From Tenrec ecaudatus (lineage: Eukaryota > Chordata > Mammalia > Afrosoricida > Tenrecidae): 64,000 nt of DNA. Made by a program: the position numbers and the translations under genes. How positions within the stretch are numbered: the first letter of the stretch is position 1; every line of letters starts with the position of its first letter. Shown here in pieces: positions 1 through 10,990 of this stretch. The stretch covers positions 100,717,739 through 100,781,738 of the forward strand of contig NC_134540.1 of NCBI RefSeq assembly GCF_050624435.1, given 5' to 3'. The notes beneath the pieces are model-generated. The model saw only the letters and a list, made by a program, of their open reading frames with translations. It did no database searches and was not told where the DNA came from.

Positions 1-349
1 AATTATCCTTAAATAAGTTTTAGTCACGAAATGCTTCGTTAATCTTATTTTCTTTTAAAATTCTGCCTTACTTCAATACCTGATCCTAGCTCCATCCATA
101 TCCATGGATTTCTCCAAAGAACCAGCTGTTTTCAACCAGGATGTTGGAGAACCACTCACAAGAATTCCCACCATTAGAATCTTCCATAAAAAGAAATTAC
201 TTTCCTCACATTAGCATGCCTTGAAAACTCTTTATAAAAAAGAACCTTTCTCATCAACTAGTTTTCAATATTCACCCCCTGCCCAGTGCATGAAAGCTCG
301 AGCTTGTGCTCATAAATGTCATAAAGAGAGACGATGAGTATGGACAAAC

Positions 350-480
350 GTTTTTGTTCAGCAAGCATTTATTGACTTCATACTATGTTCTTGATTGGGT
401 TAATAGTTCATGACACAGCTTTGGAAAGGACAGAGATTGTGTCTGACCTCAGAAAGTTTATAGGTGACGTCTCTGGAAAG
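350..480 (-). repeat. L2-like LINE 3'-end fragment (tentative)
   Basis: The plus strand reads like the reverse complement of an L2 3' end: a run resembling agcatttattgac is followed by a degraded form of the usual 'amount, gain, cagactc' segment (gtgtctgacctcagaaag). A further L2-like stretch lies at about 960-1175, so the two may belong to one old minus-strand copy. Divergence is high and the call rests on a remembered consensus. Confidence 0.4.
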
Positions 481-960
481 TTTATACCAGCTACATAATA
501 AATAAACCTTAAAATCTTAGCAATTTAACAAAACAGGGATTCCTCATTTACAGTACATTCTGATGAGGAGCTGGTAGCTCTCCTTCGAGTGGTCATACGT
601 GGATCCGATTTCCTACCACCTTTTGATACCATCGTCACCAACACATGGCCAGTAAGGTCTTCAAAGAAGGTAGCCCCACCTGGAAGTGGTTTACACTTCA
701 CCCACGTCCCACTGGCTGCAATCCAATCACATGATCCAACCCAACTGCAAGGGAGAAGCCAGAAATGTAGTTTTCCTACATAGCCAAGAGGAAAATACAA
801 AATAAATTGGAATTCAGTGAACACATAGAAATATCTCTAGCACATCTACGTTTTGCAGATAGTTGTATTGGATAAGTGAAAACAGACACATTCTTTTCTC
901 CTAGCATTTTCTAAGATGACTCCAGTCTAACGATTAGTGACAAATATATGCATAAATAAG
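480..960. other. Unclassified stretch, possibly an old L1 3' UTR
   Basis: No gene is seen. The part around 690-780, with a 'ctggctgcaatccaatcacatg' type of context and agccagaaatgtagttttcc, resembles an old L1 3' UTR, but I cannot name the subfamily. Short open frames on both strands (589-783 plus, 525-824 minus) overlap one another and show no protein family, so they are treated as chance. Confidence 0.3.
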
Positions 961-1175
961 TGATTGGAGATAAATTTGATATGAGGTACTATAGAGGGTC
1001 TGACTCTGTAAACACTCAGCTGTTTGAAGAAAATAATTCAATGTGAAAGTAATTTGAAGAATGTGCTAACCGAGCTTAACCTTGAAGGATGAGATTAGTT
1101 TTGGTAAGGCAATACGCAAGGAAGTGGAACCCAGAAGAAGGAACTAGGTTTAAGAAAAAGAAACGTTCAAGTAAT
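960..1175 (-). repeat. L2-like LINE fragment
   Basis: The segment holding cttgaaggatgagattag and the following ggcaatacgcaaggaagtgg resembles the reverse complement of the L2 3' region (the 'acctgaaggatgag' block). It is an old, heavily mutated mammalian repeat with no coding potential. Confidence 0.45.
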
Positions 1176-1297
1176 GAATGATTTAGGTGTCCCACCTTGT
1201 ATTTTGAAATAATCTATACGGACATCAAGTTGGAGTTGCTGTTCGGGGGCATCCTGTTGATTCTGACTCACAGACACCGTGTGCACCAGAGCCAAAC

Positions 1298-1371
1298 CCT
1301 GCCAGGCCCTGCAGCACCCTGACAAGCACTGCACCATCCTGCCAGGCCCTGCAGCACCCTGACAAGCACTG
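1298..1371. repeat. Two-copy 40-bp tandem duplication inside the RTE
   Basis: A 34-base block beginning cctgccaggccctgcagcac occurs at 1298-1331 and again, identical, at 1338-1371. The period is 40 bases, with a 6-base spacer. It lies in the 3' part of the RTE copy, where other RTE copies in the window have a single version of this region, so it arose locally. Confidence 0.85.
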
Positions 1372-3803
1372 TGATGTTTGAGGCATCGCTGCAGTCATCG
1401 TGGCAGGTCATGCCACTGAGCCTCTGCTGAGACAGCATCTCCCCACCCACATGTTCAAGGAGTGTTCCAGCTGTACTTTTCCCAAGGCAGCTAAAAAAAC
1501 TCATTCTTCTAGCAGTCCATGATATTTTCATTATTATTTGTTAGACCATATTTCAAAGATATCAATCCTCCTCTTTATTCACTTTGCAGCTTTGGCATGA
1601 ATACAAGGTAGTTAGAAACACCACGGTATACCTTAGTCCTCGAGGTAAGAGTTTGCTTTATAACACCTTAGAGGTGTTTTGCAGCTGATCTGCCCAATAC
1701 AAGAAGCAATCGGATTTTTCTACTGCTACTTCCATGGATATTGAATATAGAATCACATAAAATAAAATCCCTGACAACCTCAGTCTTTTCGGTTAATCAT
1801 GATGATGCTTATTAGTTAGGTTGTGAGGATTTTTTCCCCTTCCTGTTAAGGGACAAGACCTACCGAAGGCTGTAGTCTTTGGTTTTGCCCCAGTGAATGT
1901 CTCCAGTCCCCTTCCCTTTTGGCAAACAAGGTTGTGTCATCTGCATAATGAGTTGCCCCCAATCCTGCTGCATTCTTCTTCATTTACCCTAGCGTGTCAG
2001 ATTATTTGCTCAGCATAAAAACTGAATAAGTATGGGGAAAGGACACACTCCTAATGTACACTTATTTCAATTTTTTTTAACCACGAAGTATTTCCTTGTT
2101 CTCTTTCTTTGTTAGTTTATGCAACATTGAAATGTTTTGAGATCCTCATTCTTTGACATATTATATAAAATGTGTTATTCATATGCCTCTGCATGGTCAG
2201 TAAAACACTGATAAGCGTCATTCAGGTTCTCTCTGCTTCCAGTCAAGATCCACCTGACAATAGCAATGGTATTCAGTTTTCCATGACCTCTTGTGAATAT
2301 AACTTGAATTTCTAGCTGTTCCCTGCCAGTGGACTGCTGCCACCATTTAAAAAGTATACCCAGTAAAATTTTGTTTTTGTCTGATATTAATTATATTGAT
2401 AGATAATTTCCACAGATCCTTTGGAATAGACACAAATATGAATGGATCCTTTCTAATGAGCTGAACAGGTAATGTCTTGCAAATTTCTTGGCATAGATTA
2501 CATTTTTTCTAGCATTGTATCTACTTGTTGAAATATCTCGATTAGTAATCCTTCAGTTTGGGTAGTCTTATTTGTCTTTAATGCTTACAATGCAGTAAGG
2601 CTTTTGCATTCAATACCATTAGTTCCTATTCATATGCGACTTCTGAAATAACTGAAGGCCGACCAATTCCGTTGGTTCAGTTATTCTGTATCGTCTTTCC
2701 CCATTCTTCTCACGATCCCTAAATTGTTCAGGATGGTGCCCGTAGACTTCTTCCACGCTGCAACTGGAGGCTTGAATGTTTTCTTCAGTTGTTTCAGCTT
2801 GATAAATGCTGAGTGTGTCCATACTTTTGGCTTTCTTATTCTAGGATTTTGCACATTTCATTATACTATTTTCTTTGTATGCGTGAGCCCCCTTTGAAAT
2901 GGTCTGCTCAGTGATTATTCCATCGTTCCCTCCATTCACGCTAGCTGCGCGCTATTCAAGAGCGGGTTTCAGAAGCTCTTCTAACTGCCCTTTAGTTTTT
3001 TCGTTTTTTGCCATTTACTTTGTCCACGGAGGATGTCCCTGATGTCCCGCATCAGTCCGATCCACGGCCATTCGTGTCCAATGGGTCCCACAGTCTCTAC
3101 ACTCAGGCGGGACATGCTCAAGGCGGAACTTGGCTATTGCGAATTCAAGATTCGTCAGCTTCAACTTGAGGTTTTATATGAGGAATTGAAAGTCTGTTCC
3201 ACAGTTCGCTTCCGCCCTTGTTCTGATGATACTGAGCTTTCCCACCGTATCTTTTCACAGGTGTAATTGACTTGATCTCTGTCAGTGAGGTCCACATGGA
3301 CAATTTCTATTTCTGTTGTTGAAAAAAGATATTTGCAATGAACAAATGTTGGTCTTACAAAATTCTGTAATGCCAAGTCTAGCGTCATTTCTCTCCTGAA
3401 GGTTATATGTCCCAGCTATTCCTACTTCCAATCACCATTAAATATCAATACATCTTTTTCCCCATATGTTTGAAATGAGTTTGTCAGATTCCAAGTCAAT
3501 CTTTTCTTTCTTTCTTTCTATTTTTTTTTTAGTCACTTGGACCAATATTTAGGCCTAAGAGGTAAGGAACCTGGAGGAATTTCATTGTTGTTGTTTTTGT
3601 TGTTGTTGTTTTTAAAGAGCAATGCTATATGTAGTTAGACCATCCACCTCAACAAATAAAATCAACAGCAATATCCCATTAAGCCCTTCATAAATATGGT
3701 TTTCAATACATCTTTTATTTTCCTTTTAAACTTTTAAAAAAAATATTGCATGTAATGATTCTCTTTAAATACAGAATTATCACAATGTGGACAGGACCTA
3801 AAA

Positions 3804-3815
3804 GGGGGGGGGGGG
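3804..3815 (+). repeat. G12 homopolymer
   Basis: Twelve consecutive G residues follow aaa and precede cactgag. It is a mononucleotide run with no associated gene. Confidence 0.95.
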
Positions 3816-4236
3816 CACTGAGAGAAGCCAGACAAACTTTGAATTTTCATTGAAAATATTGTCTGTGTACAGTAAATGAGAAAAGAAATAGGAAAATTAT
3901 GAATTACAGTATCATTTCTTTTGTTCTGGCCTAGCCAGAGCAGGCATGAAGCTGTCTACTTTTGTGATCAAAGACCGCACTTCCCAGCAGCCAGAAACTG
4001 TCAGATTCTGGTAGCACCAGAAATGACAAGCCCTTTCCTTGACAAAATTCTAATGCCACATGTTATCATTTAGCATTAAAAAATTAAGCTCAGTGTGTGT
4101 GCAGCAGGATTATAGTTAATGAAGCGATAGCTTTGTATTAAAAGAATAGTTTTTCCCCCCAGAAAAATCAGATAACCTTGTGAATTGAGGAATAAAGACA
4201 TATTCCTGGGTGGAGGCTGATCCCAAAGGCTAATAA

Positions 4237-4256
4237 TCTCTGTCTCTCTGTCTCTG

Positions 4257-4290
<34 letters not shown>

Positions 4291-4323
4291 CTCCCCCCCT
4301 TTCTCTCTCTCTGTCTCTCTCTC
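4237..4323 (+). repeat. CT-rich microsatellite (ctctgt / ct)
   Basis: Repeating tctctg hexamers grade into pure (tc)n, are broken by ctcccccccttt, and resume as ctctctctgtctctctct. It lies inside the insertion that splits the RTE copy. Confidence 0.9.
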
Positions 4324-5855
4324 AACTTGGAATCATCTTCCCTGGGTCAGGTGGGGCCTTCCTGGGGAGAGAGTGTATAGGGACGAGTCTCCCACTTCCA
4401 ACCAACTTTTAGAGAGGCTTCTTGCTAGAGCAGACTCAATCCCCAGCTAAGCTTCAGAATTGAATGGATGGGTGGGTATCAGGCAAATTTGGGGAAGTGT
4501 TCAGAGGAGCACAGATTCTCGGATATATAGAGATTTGATTATTTTGTGAAGCTGGGAGAATGGGAGAGTAAAGAATCAACACGAGTTTTAAGAACTCGCC
4601 TCTAAACACAAAACCAAACTAAAATAGGCATGAACAGAGGGGGGGGCGAGGGTTAAGAAGTGTGTCTGCATTATCTACAAGGGGTTTTATAGGTGAAGTG
4701 TTGCAAGGTTGTGAGACACAGGGCCTTCATAGCCTGCAATAAAAGGTTTAATGGGCCAAATAAGTAGGAAAGGCCATTCCTTCCTCCCCTAAATGTATTT
4801 CACTCTCTCCTTTCCTGGTTAGTGAACCATCACAGCACTGCGGCCATGCTGTGAAGAGCCACTGAGAATAGTGTCTGGTCCCTCCTCCCCACATTCTGAA
4901 ACAGCGGCAGGGGTCACTTTGCCAAAGAAAAAGGATTGTGGGCATTTCATGGAGGAGGTCCTAGAATATAAAATGGACAGAACAGGAACCACCCACCCCC
5001 TCCTCACCCTCCCAAGCCCCAAGGTAAGAATTGTATTTGAGTCCCCATTCAATACGCTTCAAAGGCTATTTTGAACTGTGTCACATGGCACTTGGGGGTT
5101 GTATGCAGCATTTAGGATTGGGTTTGCTGTCCATTTTTCAATTTGCTGTCGAAATTGGAGAGGCCACTGAACTGTAGCTGCCCTTCCTGGGGTAGAGTGG
5201 AACTGTGTTAGAACTCTAACCCTGTCCAATCAACCACGACTGTGAGAGGAAGTGTAAAAGAAGGAAACGAAAACCCAGATCCTTGCTGGTGACCGTGACC
5301 ACCATGATTCTCAATACATTGCAATTGCCTAATTGATCAACTGCAGACTACAGAAGTTGATAAAAAGCAATACTTTGTCATTGGTTGCTGGTGTATACAT
5401 TTAAGTAATTGTTTTATTAAATTATCTTCCGCATAGGTTTATGGATATTATCTTATTGCTAGCAGTATTGTACTTCAGGGTAGAACTTGAAATGATTGTT
5501 GGGTGTGTGGCTTTGAGGCATTTTTTCACGTTGAGTGTAATGCCCTTCCTCTGGGATGTGTTACTCCTGGTAGAGGAGATCAAGTCTTTCTGATTCAAAA
5601 TAGCCGACACCAGTCCCTTTCGGTTCACTAAAGCTTACCAAGATCTTCACTGCAACCCACTCATTTTTGGAGACTTCCAATTTTCCTAGATTTATTTTTT
5701 GATCTTATATTTCTGACAAATTAATGTATATTTAAAATGGTTTCTTTTCTATGTGAGTATGGCTACATCAGCGTATACAGGTCCTGAAAGGTCTGCTGTC
5801 ATCATTAAGATTCATTCTACTTTGATGAGTCAGCTGCTTTCCAGGCCTATTTTGA

Positions 5856-6050
5856 GGGACTCCTGGTGGCACAAGGAGTTGAGTATCAGACTGCTAACTG
5901 AAAGGTCAATGGTTCCAACCCCCCAGCTGTTCCTAGGGATTAACATGAGATACTGTATTTCCGCAAAGATTCAGAAATCTTCGGCGTAATTCTACTCTGT
6001 CCTATAGGTGCACTAGGAGTTGGACTACACTAAATGAAAATGAGAAGGTT
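5856..6050 (+). mobile_element. AfroSINE inside the RTE 5' region
   Basis: A tRNA-derived SINE head (gactcctggtggcacaagg), a degraded B-box-like region (aggtcaatggttccaacc) and a 3' part (ctactctgtcctataggtgc) can be read in order. The RTE leader is recognisable on both sides, so this SINE is younger than the RTE copy. A weak flanking similarity (gaggga / gagaagg) could be the target duplication. Confidence 0.7.
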
Positions 6051-6289
6051 CCATCCTGAAGAGCCTGTTTTCTGGGTCTATATCAGGCACAGTTTCCCTG
6101 CTTGTCAATCTTTTTTCAGAGGTATATGTCAAAACTTCATTCCTAGTCTGTCTTAGCCTGGAAGCTCTGCTGAAATCTGTCCACCATCAGTGACCCTTCT
6201 AATATTTAAAATACCAGTGGAATAACTTCCAGTATCACAGTGGACACACAAGTTAATTACCATAATACCACAAATGAACAAAAGGGTGG

Positions 6290-6745
6290 TGGCAGGTAGA
6301 AGTAGCATGGGTTTAATAGATGAGTAGGGCAAGAGGCAATGAGGTTCTTAATTAGAGAATTCCTATGCCACTTTTTGATTCCATGCCCCTCCAAAGTAAA
6401 TATTGCATTTTAGTAAACTTTAAAAATTTTTGCAATGAATATATGCAAGATTCCCTTGGGATGGAACCCATTTATTGCCATATAGTACCTGCCAACTCAG
6501 GACAGAGGAGACTTGCTCCATGGGGTTTCTGAATCTTTATGAAACATATTCTCACTATAGTTAAAAATTTTGTTTTGAATTTCCCTCACTGCATACTTAA
6601 AATATGGAGTATATATTTTCTAGATGTGATTATAATGATGGCTATTGAAATTACCACATGATTTATAAACAAAAATGTATTCGAATGCATATATAACTCA
6701 ATGTGCGTCAGAGCAAAGCTAACACTCATGGAAGTCGCAAGCATG
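6290..6745. other. Unclassified AT-rich sequence
   Basis: Nothing recognisable is seen between the 5' end of the minus-strand RTE and the start of the plus-strand RTE fragment. The minus open frame at 6586-6852 crosses into the RTE fragment and shows no protein family. Confidence 0.5.
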
Positions 6746-7290
6746 AAATCAAACAACTTATTGCATTGGGCAAATATGTGGCAAAATATCCCTTTGAAAC
6801 GTATCACCTTCAAGACTAAATTGCACCTGGCCCAAGCCATGATATTTTTCATTGTCCAGGAGGCAAGTGAAAGCTAAACCATGGGCACAGGAGACCAGAG
6901 AACACCTGATGCATTTGATAATGTTGAAATATTGAATAATCGATGAACTGCTAGAAGAACAAATAAAACCTGTGTTAGAAGAAGTGCAGTCAGCATATCT
7001 CATACAAGTGAGGAGGGTGAGCCTTCATCGAACATAAACCTTATCAGGAAAGACAAGCCCCTAAAAAAGGACAGAATGCTGGATAAAGAGGTGCATCAGC
7101 TAAAGGAAGAGCTGGCCTCCTCCAAAGCGAAGGGTTGATGTCCCGGCGATAGCAATGGGATCAGCTGGAACAAGGTGGTGAGGATGGTGAAGGCCAGGAA
7201 GAGTCTCTTCTTTGAATATCGTGTCACTAGGACTTGAAACCAGCTCATCACACCAAATCATGCTACCAAGCACCTCATGCACATGATAGT
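6745..7290 (+). mobile_element. RTE/BovB-like LINE 3' fragment, plus strand
   Basis: Blocks such as attgcattgggcaaatatgt, acctggcccaagccatgata and a degraded ggtggtgaggatggtgaag follow the order of the RTE C-terminus and 3' end in sense orientation. It faces the minus-strand RTE at 1.2-6.3 kb and the one at 7.6-9.0 kb, so the three are independent 5'-truncated or degraded insertions. No open frame remains. Confidence 0.65.
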
Positions 7291-7496
7291 GCACCACAGG
7301 GTTTCTAATGACTGTTATTTTTATTTCAGAGGTAGATCATCAGAAACTTCACCCAAGGTGCCTCTGAGTAGACGTCATCTTTCAAACTGTTGGTTAGTCG
7401 TTGAGCATGTTAACCATGCATACTACCCAGAGAGTCGCATTCTGACAATAATAAACATATATATACACACTGGCAATTGTATACTATACAGAGGAT

Positions 7497-7556
7497 GCAA
7501 ATATATATATATATATATATACCACACACACAGATGAATACATATGTGTATATATA
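7497..7556 (+). repeat. AT-rich dinucleotide repeat
   Basis: A (at)n run of about ten units is followed by a short (ca)n and a second tatatata tract. Confidence 0.9.
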
Positions 7557-7582
7557 TTACTTTGAAGGAGTATATATATTAC

Positions 7583-8995
7583 TTGCAGCAAAAACCCTTG
7601 CTAGGTGTCATTGAGTCAGTTCTAACTCATAGCAAACCACGTATAACAGAATAAAATCCTGCCCGGTGTGGTGCCGCCCCCACCAATGTTGTTAGGCTTG
7701 AATGCATTCTTGCAGCCACTGTGCCAATTCATCTCACCAAGTGACTTCCAATCTTCCTCTTTTTTGCTGCCATTCTACTTTACCAATCACCATATCCTTT
7801 CCTAGAAACCGGTGTCTCCTGATAACATGTCCAACGTAAGTGAAACGAAGTCCCACCAGCCTAGCTTGTAAGGCGCGTTCTGACATTACTTCTTCACACA
7901 CACGTGTTTGTCCTTTGGGCAGTCCGTGGTACTGTCAATCTTCTTCTCCAGCACCACAGTTCAAATGGGTTGATTCTTCTTCAGTCTTCCTTATTCAACG
8001 TCCAGCATTCACATGCATCTGAGGAGCACCTTGTTCTTCTCCATTCTAAAGATGTATTTTGCCACAGATTTCCCCAATGCATTTTGTCATTTGATTCCAT
8101 AGCTGCTCCTTTCCATCTTTTTTCCACTTTCAAGGATGCCAACTGTGAGGGATTTGGCTTTCTTTAAGAGGAATTGCGATCCCTGATCTTCATCAGCAAA
8201 TGAGTCAAGTCTTCTTTGTTTTCAGCAAATGAAGGTGGGCCCTTGGCCACATACAGGTGCCTAATAAGTCTTCCTCTGACCCTGTTGCCACATTCTTTTC
8301 ATCTCGTACAGCTTCCCTGGTGATGTGCTTGGCACACAGATGAAATCAGCGTGGTGAGAGGATCCAACCCCGAGGCACACCTTTCCTGATTTGAAACCAT
8401 GCATTATTCATTCTCTCTGTTCAAACAACTGCTTCTGGATTATGAACAAATTCCACATGAACTCGATGAATTATTCTGAATTTTTTATGCTTCACAATGT
8501 TACATATGCTTTGTTATGATCTGCACAACCAAATGCCTTTACATAGTCAATAAAACACAGATAAACATCATTCTGGTGTTCTCTGCTTTCAGCCTGGATC
8601 CATGTGATGCCAGCAATGATATCCCCAAATTCCACATCCTCCTGTTAATCTGGTTTGAATTTCTGACAGCTCTCTGTTGACGTATCGATGTACATAGCCA
8701 TTGTTGAACGATCTTCAATAAAAATATTCTTGCAAGTGATATTTATGATATTGTTTGGTAATTTCTGCATTCTTCTGAGTCCCCTTTCTCTGGAATGGGT
8801 ACAAATGTGAATCCCTTCCTTTGGGTGGCTGCTAAATTCCTTCGCATTGTGATGAGCGTTTCCAAAGCTTCTCTTCATCAGCTAGTTGAAAGGTTTCAAT
8901 TGGTATTTGGTCAATTCCTGGACCCTTGGATTTGGCTAATGCCTTCAAGGCATCTTGAACTTCTTCCTTCAGTGCTATCAGTTCTTGACCACATG
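7583..8995 (-). mobile_element. RTE/BovB-like LINE, 5'-truncated, minus strand
   Basis: From the 3' end at about 7583 (ttgctaggtgtcattgagtc) the sequence follows the RTE through gtgccaattcatctcaccaa, the block near 8040 and the RT region (ttgttatgatctgcacaacc at 8511; tttctctggaatgggtacaa at 8787). It stops within the reverse transcriptase coding region at about 8995. This 1.4-kb, 3'-anchored length is typical of a 5'-truncated insertion. Frames are broken throughout. Confidence 0.8.
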
Positions 8996-9712
8996 TAGGA
9001 CAGATTGACAGACACCTGGTGGTAGACTGTCAGGCACACGTTTCATTTTTTCATCCCACTATGTTGATGCTAAAAATGGCATTATCCCAATTTTACACAG
9101 GTGACAATGATGACAGCAAAACACTGAAACAGCTCAAGTCCACCTGATTGGAAAGTATGGCCTTGGAGTAGAGAGGGCAGAGGGTTGGGAGAAGAGGCAT
9201 TGGTAAAAGACAAAAGAAATCTTGTGGTGCAGGCTTCAAATTCTAACTGATCCCCATAGCATTTTCCTTCGAAATAGAACCAATTTCATACGCAAAACAG
9301 CTTCTGCCTTGGGCTCTGCTGTTGTGATTAGCATTTGTTATTTGGCACCTGGAGGGACTGGCTTGAACCCCACTATAGGGCGACTTAATTAAAGAATCCG
9401 ATAAACAAAGAAAGGCTTCCCTCTCTAAATCAAACGGAAGTGTCATGAAAAATAAAACAATTACGCAGAAACAAAGGCATAGATAAAGTACTCAAGCAGA
9501 ACAAGTTTATACAAAAACATAATGAGAGTTCATTATTACAAATCAGAAGGCCGAGAGGCAACACACAGAGCTCTCCATGGCTACTTGTACCAGCCTTACC
9601 TCGGACTCCACAGGGCTGAGAGAGGGAAAGGAACAGCGATGCAGAAACCCTCATCTGTCAGGCACTGACGTTTACAGGGTGCTTTGAGAGGCAACATCTG
9701 CTCTAATACTGA
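8995..9712. other. Unclassified sequence between RTE and MIR
   Basis: No repeat family or gene is recognised. Two or three short open frames on the minus strand (9243-9446, 9430-9654) overlap and have no recognisable domain. Confidence 0.5.
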
Positions 9713-9850
9713 AAGCAACCCCTCTGCGGGGGGTATTTGTTTCATTTTATAGAGAAGGAAACAAAGATTCAGAGAGTTTAATGTGACTTGCCCAAGTTCA
9801 TACCACTCTGAAGTACCCGAACCAGAACTTGAATTGGATTGGCTTGCCTG
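9712..9850 (-). repeat. MIR SINE (ancient)
   Basis: The run tttatagagaaggaaacaaa, then gacttgcccaagttcatacc, then gaaccagaacttgaattgg reproduces the core and tRNA-related parts of MIR in reverse orientation. Confidence 0.75.
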
Positions 9851-9949
9851 GGGTCTCAGTTGTTTCTTTTTACGTGACAACTAAATTGTAAACTAACATA
9901 TTTGTTTGAAGGGCATTCTAGAAAGGGGCTAGATTTTCTCATTCAAATC

Positions 9950-10030
9950 CAAAATCCAATACTTATTGTGCACTAACTATGTACACAGCACTGTGCTAAG
10001 CGATGGGAATAGAATATTTGGGAATGCACA
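9950..10030 (-). repeat. L2-like 3' end
   Basis: The segment atacttattgtgcactaact followed by cagcactgtgctaagcgatg resembles the reverse complement of the terminal L2/MIR-type 3' sequence. Confidence 0.6.
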
Positions 10031-10075
10031 TAGCAATCTTTGTCACAGAACTTCAGTATGGCGACTTTTTAAAAT

Positions 10076-10279
10076 TATACCTCACTCACTGGCAGCCAGT
10101 TGATGCTGACTCCCAGTGAGCCTATAGGACAGGGTAGAATGGTCCTGAGTTTCCAAGACTGTAACTGTTTATGGGAGTAGAAAGCCCAGTCTTTCCCCCT
10201 CACAGCAGCTAGTGGTTTCAAACTGCTGACCTTGTGAATCAGAGCCCTATCTATAATCACTATGCCACCAGGGCTCTAA
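10076..10279 (-). mobile_element. AfroSINE, minus strand
   Basis: Read in reverse, the copy has the tail (ggcagccagttgatgctgac), cctataggacagggtagaat, an A/T-rich middle (actgtttatgggagtagaaa), the B-box region (gtttcaaactgctgaccttg) and the head (tatgccaccagggctct). It is nearly full length (about 200 bp). Confidence 0.88.
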
Positions 10280-10549
10280 GAGTACAGCTAGGCGTATTAA
10301 CTTATGTATTAAAATTATAATGTCTGCTTTCTCCTTCATTTCCTAGGCCTTTAGATGAACAGTACTTGCCTATAGCAAACACCCAAAGAGTAGTGTCAAC
10401 ATTAACCAATAGGTTCCAAGGTCAAGTAGAATGTAAACTACTAGCCTTGCAACTATGAGCAGAATAGATCTCAGCTCTGGAGAACTTGAGATAAAAACTC
10501 TTCAGGAAGTATCACATCATCATCATCCATGAGGAGATCATGTCATGTT

Positions 10550-10990
10550 GTTTTGTTCTGTTTTCATTCATTGCAATTTACATGCCTGTGTGTGAACATA
10601 CATCTTTACAACTTTTCAGATGTAAAATTCATTAGATAAACTACATTCATTATGTTGTACAATCCTCTCCACTGTCCATTTCTAAATTGGTTCATTACCT
10701 TGACAAAAACTCAGTGCTACCTCAGCCAGATATTTCATGTAAATAGGATCATACAATACTTTTATAATATTGTGAATAATAATAATAAATACCGTGAATA
10801 ATTTATTTTACTAAGCATCCTCTTGCCATGGTTTATCCATGTTGTAGCATGTCTCAGGGTTTCATTTATCCTTATGATCAAGTAGTATCCTACTGTATAT
10901 AAATACACAGCATATATACACATTTTGTTTCTCTATTCACCCCTTGATAGACATTTAGGTTGTCTTGCCTACTGTGAACAGTACTGGATT
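10550..10990 (-). repeat. Old L1 fragment, minus strand
   Basis: The stretch from about 10610, including atgtaaataggatcatacaa and the later 'ctattcaccccttgatagacatttaggttg' type block, resembles the antisense of an old mammalian L1 3' UTR. No coding sequence is intact. Confidence 0.5.

Larger units (their letters stand above)
3455..5310 (-). mobile_element. Insertion splitting the RTE element (unclassified)
   Basis: RTE sequence stops at about 3454 and resumes at 5311, and the two ends are adjacent in the expected element. The junctions carry a direct repeat, tcaatacat, at 3445-3453 and 5311-5319, as expected of a target-site duplication. A third copy, with the longer match tcaatacatctttt, sits at 3703-3716, which suggests two stacked insertions (about 3460-3702 and about 3717-5310). 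In both cases the left edge is T-rich, as for a minus-strand poly(A)-tailed insert. I cannot identify the inserted family. The insert contains a G12 tract (3804-3815) and a CT/CTGT simple repeat. Short open frames at 4748-5074 overlap on both strands and look like chance. Confidence 0.6.
1235..6290 (-). mobile_element. RTE/BovB-like LINE, near full length, interrupted
   Basis: This is a minus-strand non-LTR retrotransposon, read along the plus strand from its 3' end (about 1235) to its 5' end (about 6290). Successive blocks match the remembered afrotherian RTE element in the correct order: the C-terminal/3' region (1235-1780), reverse transcriptase (about 1780-2900, for example ttgtgtcatctgcataatga at 1934), the linker (2900-3440), the apurinic-type endonuclease (5320-5650, tatggatattatcttattgc) and the 5' leader (5750-5860, 6050-6290). 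Two later insertions split it: 3455-5310 and a SINE at about 5856-6050. After subtracting these, about 3.0 kb remain, close to the usual 3.2-kb RTE length. Stops and frameshifts are everywhere, and the longest minus frames are under 90 codons, so it is dead. It carries an internal 40-bp duplication at 1298-1371. Confidence 0.8.

Noticed and set aside
1298..1371. Possible CRISPR-like repeat-spacer unit
   Set aside because: There are only two copies with a 6-base spacer, inside a LINE in a vertebrate genome.
7497..7556. Possible promoter TATA box
   Set aside because: It is a simple (at)n repeat with no associated gene.
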